Positions 20,075 through 29,136 of a stretch of DNA of 36,066 nucleotides are shown here, in pieces. The stretch is taken from positions 1 to 36,066 of the forward strand of contig JAAWMH010000011.1 in the NCBI GenBank assembly GCA_022798335.1, read 5' to 3'. Origin of the DNA: Clostridia bacterium. GTDB taxonomy: Bacteria; Bacillota; Clostridia; TANB77; CAG-508. Under the pieces are notes generated by a model. It did not search any database. It was not told the DNA's origin and was given only the letters and a program-made list of their open reading frames with translations. Each line of letters opens with the position of its first letter. Position 1 is the first letter of the stretch. A program made the translations under genes and the position numbers.

Positions 20075-20977
20075 ATGGAAGAAATACTTATGTTTTTCCC
20101 AGATACCTTAAGAGAATTAATAAAACAAAATCAATTGCAAGAAATAGAAGAAATTAGAATAAGAGCTAGTAAACCAGTAATTGTGAAAAACTGTTTGACT
20201 GAAAAAATATTAAACTATACAGTAACTACAGAAGTTATTTTACAGATTTTGCAAAGAATATGTGATAATTCTATTTATTCGTATCAAAATCAAATATGTG
20301 AAGGATTTTTAACATTAAAAGGTGGTCACCGTGTAGGATTAGTGGGAAATGCAGTTTTAAAAGATGGAAAGGTAATAAATTTAAGTTATATTAGTAGTTT
20401 AAACTTTCGTGTAGCAAAGCAAGTAATAGATTGTAGTAATCAAGTGTTACCATATATACTACAAAAAAATCAAAACAGTATTTATAATACCCTTATTATT
20501 TCTCCACCAGGAGTTGGAAAAACCACATTATTAAGAGATTTGATTAGGAAAATTAGTAATGGTATACCACAAATAGATTTTAGAGGGCTAACTATAGGAG
20601 TTGTAGATGAAAGAGGAGAAATAGCAGCGAAGAATAAGGGAATTAGCCAAAATGATTTAGGAATACGAACAGATATTATAGACAATGTCCCCAAAAGCAT
20701 AGGAATGAAAATGCTTATTCGCTCTATGAGCCCAAAAATACTAGTAGCAGATGAAATAGGATGCAAAGAAGATATAGAAGCAATAGAATATGCAGTTACC
20801 TCAGGAGTAAAAGGAATATTTACAGCACATGGAGCAAGTTTAGAAGAAATAAAGGAAAATCCTATTTTAAATGAATTAATTTTAAAAAACAAAATAGAAA
20901 GGATATTATTGTTAGATTTTAATAGAAAAGCTCATTTGATTTATGAAAAAGAAAACAAAAGAAAAGCTGTTTCATAA
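20075..20977 (+). CDS. spoIIIAA: Stage III sporulation protein AA (ATPase)
   Basis: GGHRVGLVGNAV, ISPPGVGKTTLLRDLIR, VDERGEIAA, LVADEIGCKEDIEAIEYAVTSGVKGIFTAHG; first gene of the spoIIIA operon. Confidence 0.96.
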   Translation: MEEILMFFPDTLRELIKQNQLQEIEEIRIRASKPVIVKNCLTEKILNYTVTTEVILQILQRICDNSIYSYQNQICEGFLTLKGGHRVGLVGNAVLKDGKVINLSYISSLNFRVAKQVIDCSNQVLPYILQKNQNSIYNTLIISPPGVGKTTLLRDLIRKISNGIPQIDFRGLTIGVVDERGEIAAKNKGISQNDLGIRTDIIDNVPKSIGMKMLIRSMSPKILVADEIGCKEDIEAIEYAVTSGVKGIFTAHGASLEEIKENPILNELILKNKIERILLLDFNRKAHLIYEKENKRKAVS

Positions 20978-21003
20978 AAACAGTAGAAAGAGAGGAAAAA
21001 AGT

Positions 21004-21513
21004 ATGTTAGTTTTTAAATTATTTATTTTAGCTTTAATTATAGTAGCAAGTAGCACTATTGGTATTTTATTTTCAAAAAGATATTTTAATAGAGAAAAAG
21101 AAATAAAAGAAATGAAGACAGCACTTAATATGTTTGCAACAAAAATAAAATTTACCTATGAACCAATTCCTAATTTATTTAGAGAAATAGCAAATAAAAT
21201 AGAAGGAAATGTGGGAAATATTTTTGAAATAGCTGCAACTAAAATGGATGAAAAATCCGCAGGAGAAGCATGGGAAGAAGCATTAAACCAGATGCCGCAT
21301 AACTTTAATAAAGAAGATTTAGCAGTACTTAAAAATTTAAGTAAATTATTAGGACAAACTGATTTAGAAGGACAGCTTAGTCAAATAGAAACAGTAAATG
21401 AATTTTTAAAAAATCAATTAGAAAATGCCTTAGAAGAAAGAAGGAAAAATGAAAAAATGTATCGAACTTTAGGGATAGTATCAGGGCTTACCATTGCTAT
21501 TATTTTAATATAA
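21004..21513 (+). CDS. spoIIIAB: Stage III sporulation protein AB
   Basis: Position and features (N-TM, coiled region, C-TM). Confidence 0.9.
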   Translation: MLVFKLFILALIIVASSTIGILFSKRYFNREKEIKEMKTALNMFATKIKFTYEPIPNLFREIANKIEGNVGNIFEIAATKMDEKSAGEAWEEALNQMPHNFNKEDLAVLKNLSKLLGQTDLEGQLSQIETVNEFLKNQLENALEERRKNEKMYRTLGIVSGLTIAIILI

Positions 21514-21527
21514 AGGAGGAAACTTAT

Positions 21528-21722
21528 ATGGATATTAGTTTATTATTCAAAATAGCAGCAATTGGAATATTAGTTGCAGTACTATATCAAGTATTAGTAA
21601 GAGCAGGACGTGAAGATCAAGCAATGATGACTACCTTAGCAGGGCTTATTATAGTGCTAAGTCTAGTAATAAAAGAAATAAGTACATTATTTACTAGTGT
21701 TAGAACAATGTTTGGACTATAG
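21528..21722 (+). CDS. spoIIIAC: Stage III sporulation protein AC
   Basis: 64-aa two-TM protein, ISLLFKIAAIGILVAVLYQVLVRAGREDQAMMTTLAGLIIVL. Confidence 0.92.
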   Translation: MDISLLFKIAAIGILVAVLYQVLVRAGREDQAMMTTLAGLIIVLSLVIKEISTLFTSVRTMFGL

Positions 21723-21746
21723 CTACAAAGGAAAAGGAGAAATAAT

Positions 21747-22133
21747 ATGGACATTATTAAAATTATTGGAATAGGTTTAATTGCACTTATTATTATTGTC
21801 ATTGTAAAACAATATCGTCCAGAATTTGTCTTATATGTTTCTCTTATGGCAGGAGCTCTTATTTTAATACTAATTATGGATAAGGTAGGAGCAATTATTG
21901 CTCTTCTTACTACACTATCTAATAAGGCTTCTATTAATCAAGAGTTTTTAGGATTACTTATTAAAATTACAGGAATTGCTTTTTTAACAGAATTTGCTGT
22001 TAGCATTTGTAAAGATAGTGGAGAAAGTGCAATTGCAACAAAAGTAGACTTAGGAGGAAAAGTCATTATTATTTCAATGTCAATTCCTATTATTGCAAGC
22101 CTTTTAGAAACAATACTAAAAATATTACCTTAA
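21747..22133 (+). CDS. spoIIIAD: Stage III sporulation protein AD
   Basis: Operon order and SpoIIIAD-like TM protein (LGLLIKITGIAFLTEFAVSICKDSGESAIATKVDLGGKVIII). Confidence 0.92.
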   Translation: MDIIKIIGIGLIALIIIVIVKQYRPEFVLYVSLMAGALILILIMDKVGAIIALLTTLSNKASINQEFLGLLIKITGIAFLTEFAVSICKDSGESAIATKVDLGGKVIIISMSIPIIASLLETILKILP

Positions 22134-22143
22134 GGAAGTACCA

Positions 22144-23317
22144 ATGAAGAAACGATGGAAAATATTAATATTAACACTAATGTTTTTAGCATTAGTACCA
22201 ATAAATAGTATGGCCAATGAACAAGAAAGTGAAGTAAGTCAAGAAGAAATTTTAAATATGCAACAAGATAGCCTTAATATTTCAGGTTTTCTTAAAGAAG
22301 CACAAAAATATACACAAGATACTTTTGAAGATATTGATTTAAACGATTTACTAACCAACGCAATTACTGGAAATATAGATAATAAAACTTTTTTAAAAGC
22401 CATTGGTAATATAGCACGGGAAAGAAATTGTAGAATGTATTAGTGTTCTTGGAAGTATTATCATTATTATTGTAATACATAGCATTTTAAAAAGCATTAG
22501 TGAAGGATTAGAAAATAAAAGCATTTCTCAAATTACTTATTATGTACAATATATTTTAATTGTAACTTTAATAATGGCAAATTTTGCAGATATTATTCAA
22601 ATGATAAAAACAAGTATAGATAATTTAGTAGGATTTATGAATAGCTTAATACCTCTTCTGATTACTTTAATGTTAACAACAGGAAATATTGCATCTGCAA
22701 GTTTGTTAGAACCAGTCATTTTATTTATTATTACTTTTATAGGAAACTTTATTACAGCAATCCTAATTCCATTTATATTAATTTCAACGGTACTAAGCAT
22801 TGTTTCTAAGGTTTCAGAGCGTGTACAAGTGGACAAGTTATCGAAGTTTTTCAATTCTTCAGTTGTATGGATATTAGGAATTGTACTAACTTTATTTGTA
22901 GGAGTTATTTCAGTAGAAGGTAGTCTTAGCAGTACAGTAGATGGAATAACAGCAAAAACAACAAAAGCTGCTGTTTCTAATTTTATTCCAGTAGTAGGAA
23001 AAATATTAGGAGATGCAGTAGATACTGTAATAGGTTGTAGCAATATTTTAAAAAATGCAGTTGGAATTATTGGGGTTATTGTTGTAATTGCTATTTGTAT
23101 AGCACCTATTATAAAACTAGCAATATTGATGGGATTATACTATTTAGCAGCAGCTATTTGCCAGCCAATAGCAGATAAGAAAATAGTAAAATTATTAGAA
23201 GAAATGGGTGGCACCTTTAAAATGATGCTTGCTATTATGTGCAGTGTAGTAGTTATGCTAATTGTAGGAACGACACTAGTAATTAATGTTACCAATAGCG
23301 GGCTTATGTATCGCTAA
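22144..23317 (+). CDS. spoIIIAE: Stage III sporulation protein AE; +1 frameshift at CGG 22417-22419
   Basis: ORFs 22144-22443 and downstream frame (to 23317) join by skipping C22417: AIGNIA|GKEIVECISVLGSIIIIIVIHSILKSISEGLENKSISQITYYVQYI. Confidence 0.93.
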
Positions 23318-23346
23318 TTTATAAGAAAGGTATCATAAAAAGAAAA

Positions 23347-23940
23347 ATGGAATGGGTAAGTAGTTGGATACAAGGTATTATCATGAGTGTTATTATTAGC
23401 ACAATTATAGAAATGATACTGCCAGAAGGAAACTCGAAAAAGTATATTAAAGTAGTAATAGGGGTATATATTTTGTTTACAATTATTTCACCAGTTATTA
23501 CAAAAATAACAGGAGATAAATTAAAACTATCAGATATGGTAGACTTAAATGAATATATAGAAGTATCTAGCAATAGTAATTATCAAAATTTAGAAGAAGA
23601 TCAGGAAAGGCAAATAAAAAATGTATATGAAACAAGTTTAAAAAGTGATATACAAAAGAAAATAGAAGCTAAAGGTTATAAAGTTGAGACTATTTTAATA
23701 GAACTAAAAAAAGATGAATCTTATACATTAAAACAACTAAATTTAAAACTAAGCAAGGAAAAAGAGCAAATAATAGCTCAAAATAATATACAAACAGTAA
23801 ATGAAATAAAAGTTCAAATAGAAGAACAAAAAGAGGTAGAAGAAAAAAATCAAACACTTTCTATTTTAGAGCAAAAACAACTAAAACAGTATTTAAGCAA
23901 TATTTATGAAATAGAAGAAAAAAATATTAACATAAATTAA
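23347..23940 (+). CDS. spoIIIAF: Stage III sporulation protein AF
   Basis: MEWVSSWIQGIIMSVIISTIIEMILPEGNSKKYIKVVIGVYILFTIISPV. Confidence 0.93.
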   Translation: MEWVSSWIQGIIMSVIISTIIEMILPEGNSKKYIKVVIGVYILFTIISPVITKITGDKLKLSDMVDLNEYIEVSSNSNYQNLEEDQERQIKNVYETSLKSDIQKKIEAKGYKVETILIELKKDESYTLKQLNLKLSKEKEQIIAQNNIQTVNEIKVQIEEQKEVEEKNQTLSILEQKQLKQYLSNIYEIEEKNININ

Positions 23941-23959
23941 TTAAGGAGGACATATAAAT

Positions 23960-24577
23960 ATGCTAAAGGACAAGTTAAAGCAATTTATAAACAGAACAGA
24001 AAGCCGGAGATAATAAAAGAAAAATCGAAAATTTAGCAGTATTTGTAGTAATTTTAATCGTAACTCTTATAATTATTAATTTGATATGGGGAGAAAGCCC
24101 AAAAGCACAAAAAGAGCCGAGCGATGATCCAAATAAAAAATTAGCTGTTCGGCGAGCAAACTATTGCTACTAGTAGTTTGAGTAACCAAGACGAATTAAA
24201 AGTACAGCTAGAAGAAATATTAGAAAAAATAGAAGGAGTAGGAAAAGTAAAAGTGTTTATTACTTATGCGCAAACAAGTCAATCTGTACCAATGTATAAT
24301 GAAGATACTTCTCAAAAAGATACAGAAGAAAAAGATACTAGTCGGAGGAAATAGAAAAGTAGTAGAAACAGATGTAAAAAAAGATATTATTTATCAAGAA
24401 ACAGGAGGTGAAAAAACACCCATTATACAAAGTGTAATTAGTCCTAAGGTAGAAGGTGCTATTATTACAGCACAAGGAGCAAATAACATGCAAGTAAAAG
24501 CAAATATAATACAGGCAGTAGAAGCTGTAACAGCAGTTCCTTCTCACAAAATCCAAGTTTTTGCTATGTCTGAATAA
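23960..24577 (+). CDS. spoIIIAG: Stage III sporulation protein AG; three +1 frameshifts at CGG 24005, 24150 and 24343
   Basis: ATG 23960 after AAGGAGG; MLKDKLKQFINRTES|GDNKRKIENLAVFVVILIVTLIIINLIWGESPKAQKEPSDDPNKKLAV|GEQTIATSSLSNQDELKVQLEEILEKIEGVGKVKVFITYAQTSQSVPMYNEDTSQKDTEEKDTS|GGNRKVVETDVKKDIIYQETGGEKTPIIQSVISPKVEGAIITAQGANNMQVKANIIQAVEAVTAVPSHKIQVFAMSE. Confidence 0.93.
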
Positions 24578-24595
24578 GAAAGGAAAAGATGAAAA

Positions 24596-25240
24596 ATGAA
24601 AACTTTTAAGAAAAATCAAATCGTTATTTTTGTAATTGCATTAATGCTAGTAACAGCAGGTTATTTAAATTTTACAAACGAGCAAAAAGATCTAATACCA
24701 ACAAGTAGTTTGCTAGATTCAGAGCAAATGGCTTCTATTGGAGATGCTACTTTAGTAAGTGCAAATAGTGAGCAAAATCAGTTAACTAATTTGGTTAGTT
24801 CTAATACTACAAACGAAGCAAATGCCACTAGCAGTAACGTAGTAGAAAATGAAATTCAAAATAATTCTTTAAAGCAAACCAATCAAACAGAAGATATTTA
24901 TTTTACACAATCTAGATTAGATAGGGAAAATATGTATTCTCAAATGCTTGCAAATTATCAAAAAGTGCTAGAAACTACTAACATTAGTAGTGAAGAAAAA
25001 GCAAATGCACAAACAGAAATAGAAAAAATAAATAAAGAAAAAAATGCTATTATGGTAGCAGAAAATTTGATCAAAACAAAAGGCTTTGAAGATGTTGTTT
25101 TATTTGTAAATAGCGGAAATGTAAGTGCAGTAATAAAAGCAGAAAAGCTAGATGAAAACCAAATTGCACAAATTCAAAATGTTATTACAAGAGAATTAAA
25201 TGTAAAAGTAAATAAAATAAATGTAAGTAGTGTAAAATAA
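24596..25240 (+). CDS. spoIIIAH: Stage III sporulation protein AH
   Basis: KKNQIVIFVIALMLVTAGYLNF N-TM and C-terminal domain FEDVVLFVNSGNVSAVIKAEKLDENQIAQIQNVITRELN. Confidence 0.94.
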   Translation: MKTFKKNQIVIFVIALMLVTAGYLNFTNEQKDLIPTSSLLDSEQMASIGDATLVSANSEQNQLTNLVSSNTTNEANATSSNVVENEIQNNSLKQTNQTEDIYFTQSRLDRENMYSQMLANYQKVLETTNISSEEKANAQTEIEKINKEKNAIMVAENLIKTKGFEDVVLFVNSGNVSAVIKAEKLDENQIAQIQNVITRELNVKVNKINVSSVK

Positions 25241-25242
25241 GT

Positions 25243-25275
25243 GTAAAAAAATGCAACGAAATGTTGTATTTTTTT
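25243..25275 (+). terminator. Terminator of the spoIIIA operon
   Basis: AAAAAAATGCAAC-gaaat-GTTGTATTTTTTTT. Confidence 0.8.
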
Positions 25276-25332
25276 TATTTATTGATATAATAATAACGAT
25301 AAAATAAGACAAGTGTTTTTTAGGAGGAAATT

Positions 25333-26475
25333 ATGATAAAAAAAGTAGCAATACTTGCAAATGGTGGAGATGTTTCAGGCTTTAATGCTGTTATTCGAGC
25401 AATTATTAAAACAGCAGAAAATAATAATATAGAATGTTATGGTTTTATAGAAGGCTATAGAGGTTTATTAGAAAATAATTATGTACAATTATGTACAAAT
25501 GCTACAGGAAATGCAATAGGAATTTTACCAAAAGGAGGCTCTATTATAGGTTCTTCTACAAATTCTAATGTATTTTGTTATCCAGTAGAAGAAAATGGAG
25601 AAATTGTTTATAAAGACTTATCAGATAAATGTATACAAAATTTAAAAGATGATGGAATAGATTGTTTATTTACTTTAGGAGGAGATGGAACACAAAAATC
25701 TGCAAGAGACTTATCTTTAAAAGGAGTTCATGTAATAGGAGTTCCAAAAACAATTGATAATGATGTAGCATGTACAGAAATTACTTTTGGCTATAATACA
25801 GCAGTATCTGTTGCAGCAGACGCACTAGATAGACTTCATACGACAGGAGCAACACACCATAGAATTATGGTATTAGAAGTAATGGGAAGATATGCAGGTT
25901 GGATTGCTTTAGAATCAGCAATAGCAGGAGGAGCAGATGTAGCTTTAATTCCAGAAATACCATATGATATTAATAGTGCAGCAAGAAAAATTATAAATCG
26001 TAAAAACCGAGGAAAAGAATTTAGTGTAGTAGTAGTAGCAGAAGGAGCTAAACCAATAGGAGGAGAAATTAGTGTAAAAGCTGTTAGAAATAAAGGAAAA
26101 GGAGTAGATAACAACAAATTAGGAGGAGCAGGAGAAAAGGTAGCAGCAGCACTTCAAGAATTAACAGGATTAGAAGCAAGGTGTACAGTACTTGGATATA
26201 TGCAAAGAGGTGGCTCGCCAACTTCATTTGATAGGGTTCTTTCAACTAAATATGGAGCAAAAGCAATGGAACTTGCTTTAGAAGGAAAATTTAATGTATT
26301 AACAGTAATAAAAAATGGAAAACTAGACTATGTTTCTTTAGAAGATGTAGTAGGAAATAATACTAAAATAGGAGCAGTTTCAGGAAATACTCCTGAAAGT
26401 AATATTCGCAAGGTAAATATGGATCATGATTTAGTAAAAACAGCAAGACATATTGGAATTAATTTAGGAGATTAA
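25333..26475 (+). CDS. pfkA: 6-phosphofructokinase
   Basis: LANGGDVSGFNAVIRAI, GGDGTQKSA, PKTIDNDVACTEITFGYNTA, MGRYAGWIALESAIAGGADVALIPE. Confidence 0.95.
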   Translation: MIKKVAILANGGDVSGFNAVIRAIIKTAENNNIECYGFIEGYRGLLENNYVQLCTNATGNAIGILPKGGSIIGSSTNSNVFCYPVEENGEIVYKDLSDKCIQNLKDDGIDCLFTLGGDGTQKSARDLSLKGVHVIGVPKTIDNDVACTEITFGYNTAVSVAADALDRLHTTGATHHRIMVLEVMGRYAGWIALESAIAGGADVALIPEIPYDINSAARKIINRKNRGKEFSVVVVAEGAKPIGGEISVKAVRNKGKGVDNNKLGGAGEKVAAALQELTGLEARCTVLGYMQRGGSPTSFDRVLSTKYGAKAMELALEGKFNVLTVIKNGKLDYVSLEDVVGNNTKIGAVSGNTPESNIRKVNMDHDLVKTARHIGINLGD

Positions 26476-26503
26476 AAGGAAAAAGAAACACTTTCTTTTT
26501 CTT
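26476..26503 (+). terminator. Terminator/attenuator hairpin
   Basis: AAGGAAAAAGAAA-cac-TTTCTTTTTCTT. Confidence 0.6.
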
Positions 26504-26525
26504 ATAAAAGATAGGAGTGAATAAT

Positions 26526-28235
26526 ATGATCAATTTTAAACAAAAAATAGCAGAAGAAATAGCAAAAGAAATTAGTATGTCACAAGAAGAAATTTATGGC
26601 TATATAGAAGTACCAACAGACGAAAAAATGGGAGATTTTTCTTTCCCATGTTTTAAATTAGCGAAAAGTTTAAAAAAAGCTCCACAAATGATAGCAGAAG
26701 AATTAAAGCAAAAACTAACTTTTGAAGAAGAAATAATACAAAAAATAGAAGTAGTAAACGGATACTTAAATTTTTATATTGAGCCAAAAGCATTTGTAGC
26801 AACAACATTAACAGAATTATCTGAAAAACAAGAAGATTATGGAAAATCTAAAGAAGGAAACGGAAAAAATATTGTAATAGATTACTCAGCGCCTAATATT
26901 GCAAAACCATTTCATATAGGGCATTTACGTTCTACTGTAATTGGAGGAGCTATTTATAAAATTTATGGATTTTTAGGTTACCACTGCACAGGAGTAAATC
27001 ACTTAGGAGACTATGGAACACAATTTGGAAAACTAATTGAAGGATATAAAAGATGGGGAGAAGAGTACCAAATAGAAGAAAACCCTATTGATGAATTAAC
27101 GAAAATTTATGTTAGAATTAATAATTTATGTAAAGAAGATGAAACAGTTTTAGAAGCATGTAGAGATAATTTTAAAAAATTAGAAGAGGGTGACCCATAT
27201 TGTGTAGAAATATGGAATAAATTTAGAGAACTTAGCTTAAAAGAATTTCAAAAAGTATATGATTTGTTACAAATAACATTCGATTCTTGGAATGGAGAAG
27301 CATTTTATTCTGATAAAATGAGCGAGGTAGTAGAAATTTTAAAAGAAAAGAATTTATTAAAATCATCAGAAGGAGCTATGGTTGTAGATTTATCTGAAAA
27401 AGAAATGCCACCATGCATTATTGAAAAAACAAATGGTTCTACTACATATGCAACACGTGATTTAGCAGCTATTTTATATCGTGCAAGAACATATGACTTT
27501 TATAAAGCATTATATGTAACCTCTTATGAACAAATATTACACTTTAAACAAGTATTTGAAACAGCAAAAAACTTAAATTTAGATGAAAAATATACAGACA
27601 ATTTAGTACATATTCCATTTGGAATGATTCAATTAAAAGAAGGAAAAATGTCAACAAGAGAAGGCAATGTAATTAAACTAGAAGACCTTTTAAATGAAGC
27701 AATTAGCAGAGTAATGAAAATTATGGAAGAAAAGAATCCAAATCTAGAGAAAAAAGAAGAAATAGCAAAGAAAATAGGAATTGGAGCAGTTATTTTTAAT
27801 GATTTATATAATAGCAGAATTAAAGATGAGATTTTTGACTGGGATACTATGTTAAACTTTAACGGAGAAACTGGTCCTTATATGCAATATATTTATGTAA
27901 GAACAAAGAGTTTATTAGAAAAAGCAGAATATATGCCAAACATAGAAGATATTAATTTTGCCAAACTAGAAGATGAAGCATCTATTAGAGTTGTAAAACT
28001 ATTATATGGTTTCCAAGATATTTTAAAACAAGCAGCAGAAAAATATGAACCATATATCCTTGCAAGATATTTAATTCGTTTAGCACAAAGTTTTAGTAGT
28101 TTTTATAATGAAAATAAAATCCTTGGAGAAGAAAAGCAAGTTCAAGATGCAAGATTATATTTAACTTATAGTGTAGGATTAGTATTAAAAGTAGGAGCAA
28201 ATTTACTTGGAATTCAAATGCCAGATAGGATGTAG
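26526..28235 (+). CDS. argS: Arginyl-tRNA synthetase
   Basis: DYSAPNIAKPFHIGHLRSTVIGGAI...VNHLGDYGTQFGKLI...GMIQLKEGKMSTREGNVIKLEDLL; C-terminal PDRM. Confidence 0.97.
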   Translation: MINFKQKIAEEIAKEISMSQEEIYGYIEVPTDEKMGDFSFPCFKLAKSLKKAPQMIAEELKQKLTFEEEIIQKIEVVNGYLNFYIEPKAFVATTLTELSEKQEDYGKSKEGNGKNIVIDYSAPNIAKPFHIGHLRSTVIGGAIYKIYGFLGYHCTGVNHLGDYGTQFGKLIEGYKRWGEEYQIEENPIDELTKIYVRINNLCKEDETVLEACRDNFKKLEEGDPYCVEIWNKFRELSLKEFQKVYDLLQITFDSWNGEAFYSDKMSEVVEILKEKNLLKSSEGAMVVDLSEKEMPPCIIEKTNGSTTYATRDLAAILYRARTYDFYKALYVTSYEQILHFKQVFETAKNLNLDEKYTDNLVHIPFGMIQLKEGKMSTREGNVIKLEDLLNEAISRVMKIMEEKNPNLEKKEEIAKKIGIGAVIFNDLYNSRIKDEIFDWDTMLNFNGETGPYMQYIYVRTKSLLEKAEYMPNIEDINFAKLEDEASIRVVKLLYGFQDILKQAAEKYEPYILARYLIRLAQSFSSFYNENKILGEEKQVQDARLYLTYSVGLVLKVGANLLGIQMPDRM

Positions 28236-28241
28236 TAATAT

Positions 28242-29058
28242 ATGGAAAAACAAATTAAAAAGCCATTTACAATAGGTGGTTTTACAGTTTCAAGATTACT
28301 TATGTATTTTGTTATTTATAGTATAGCAGGTTATATAATAGAAACACTTTTTGCTTTGATAACAAAAGGTGTATTAGAAAGTAGAAAAAGCTTTTTATAT
28401 CGGACCATTTTGTAGCATCTATGGAATTGGTGCAGTAGTTATGGTATTAGGCTTACAAAGATTTAAAAAGAACAATTATACTTTATTTGTTGGAGGCTTT
28501 TTTATTGGTTCTATTGTAGAATATGTTATTAGTTGGATAGGAGAAATTCTTTTTGATATTAAGTGGTGGGATTACTCTAACATTCCGTTTAATATTCATG
28601 GAAGAATTTGCATTTTATTTTCTATCTTTTGGGGAATACTTGCTATTTATTTAATGACACATATTCATCCTAAAATAGATTGTTTATTAGATAAAGTTTC
28701 CCCTAAAAAAGTAAAAATAATTTCCATTATATTAGTATTATTTATGTTTTTAGATTGTCTTGTTACAGGTTTTGCTTTAAAGATGTTCTTTACAAGACTT
28801 GTAAATGAAAACCATTTAGAACTTCAAGGAGTAGGTGCATATTTAAAAGAATATACACAGCTTTATGAAAATGAAAATGTTAAAAATATAGTAGATAAAT
28901 TCTTTTCAGATGAAACTATGTTAAAAACATTTCCAAATATAAAAGTAACAGGAAAAGAAGGAAATATTATTTTAGTACGAGATATTTTAACAGATATACA
29001 ACCTTATTATGTAAGAATATTTACTCCTAGCCGAATGCAAAATCAAATTATTGAATAA
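28242..29058 (+). CDS. Putative ABC-transporter permease-like membrane protein (CmpB family); +1 frameshift at CGG 28401-28403
   Basis: ATG 28242; frames join by skipping C28401: MEKQIKKPFTIGGFTVSRLLMYFVIYSIAGYIIETLFALITKGVLESRKSFLY|GPFCSIYGIGAVVMVLGLQRFKKN... Confidence 0.85.
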
Positions 29059-29136
29059 AAAGTATATCAAAAAGCAAAACAATGTGATACAATAAACAAG
29101 AACTTTAAATTCATTATAAAAACTAGGAGGAAAATA

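Noticed and set aside
19275-26117. Minus-strand ORFs such as 19275-19475, 20482-20892, 22597-23043 and 25836-26117
   Set aside because: Antisense to strongly supported + strand genes; translations are low-complexity with no family signature or RBS.
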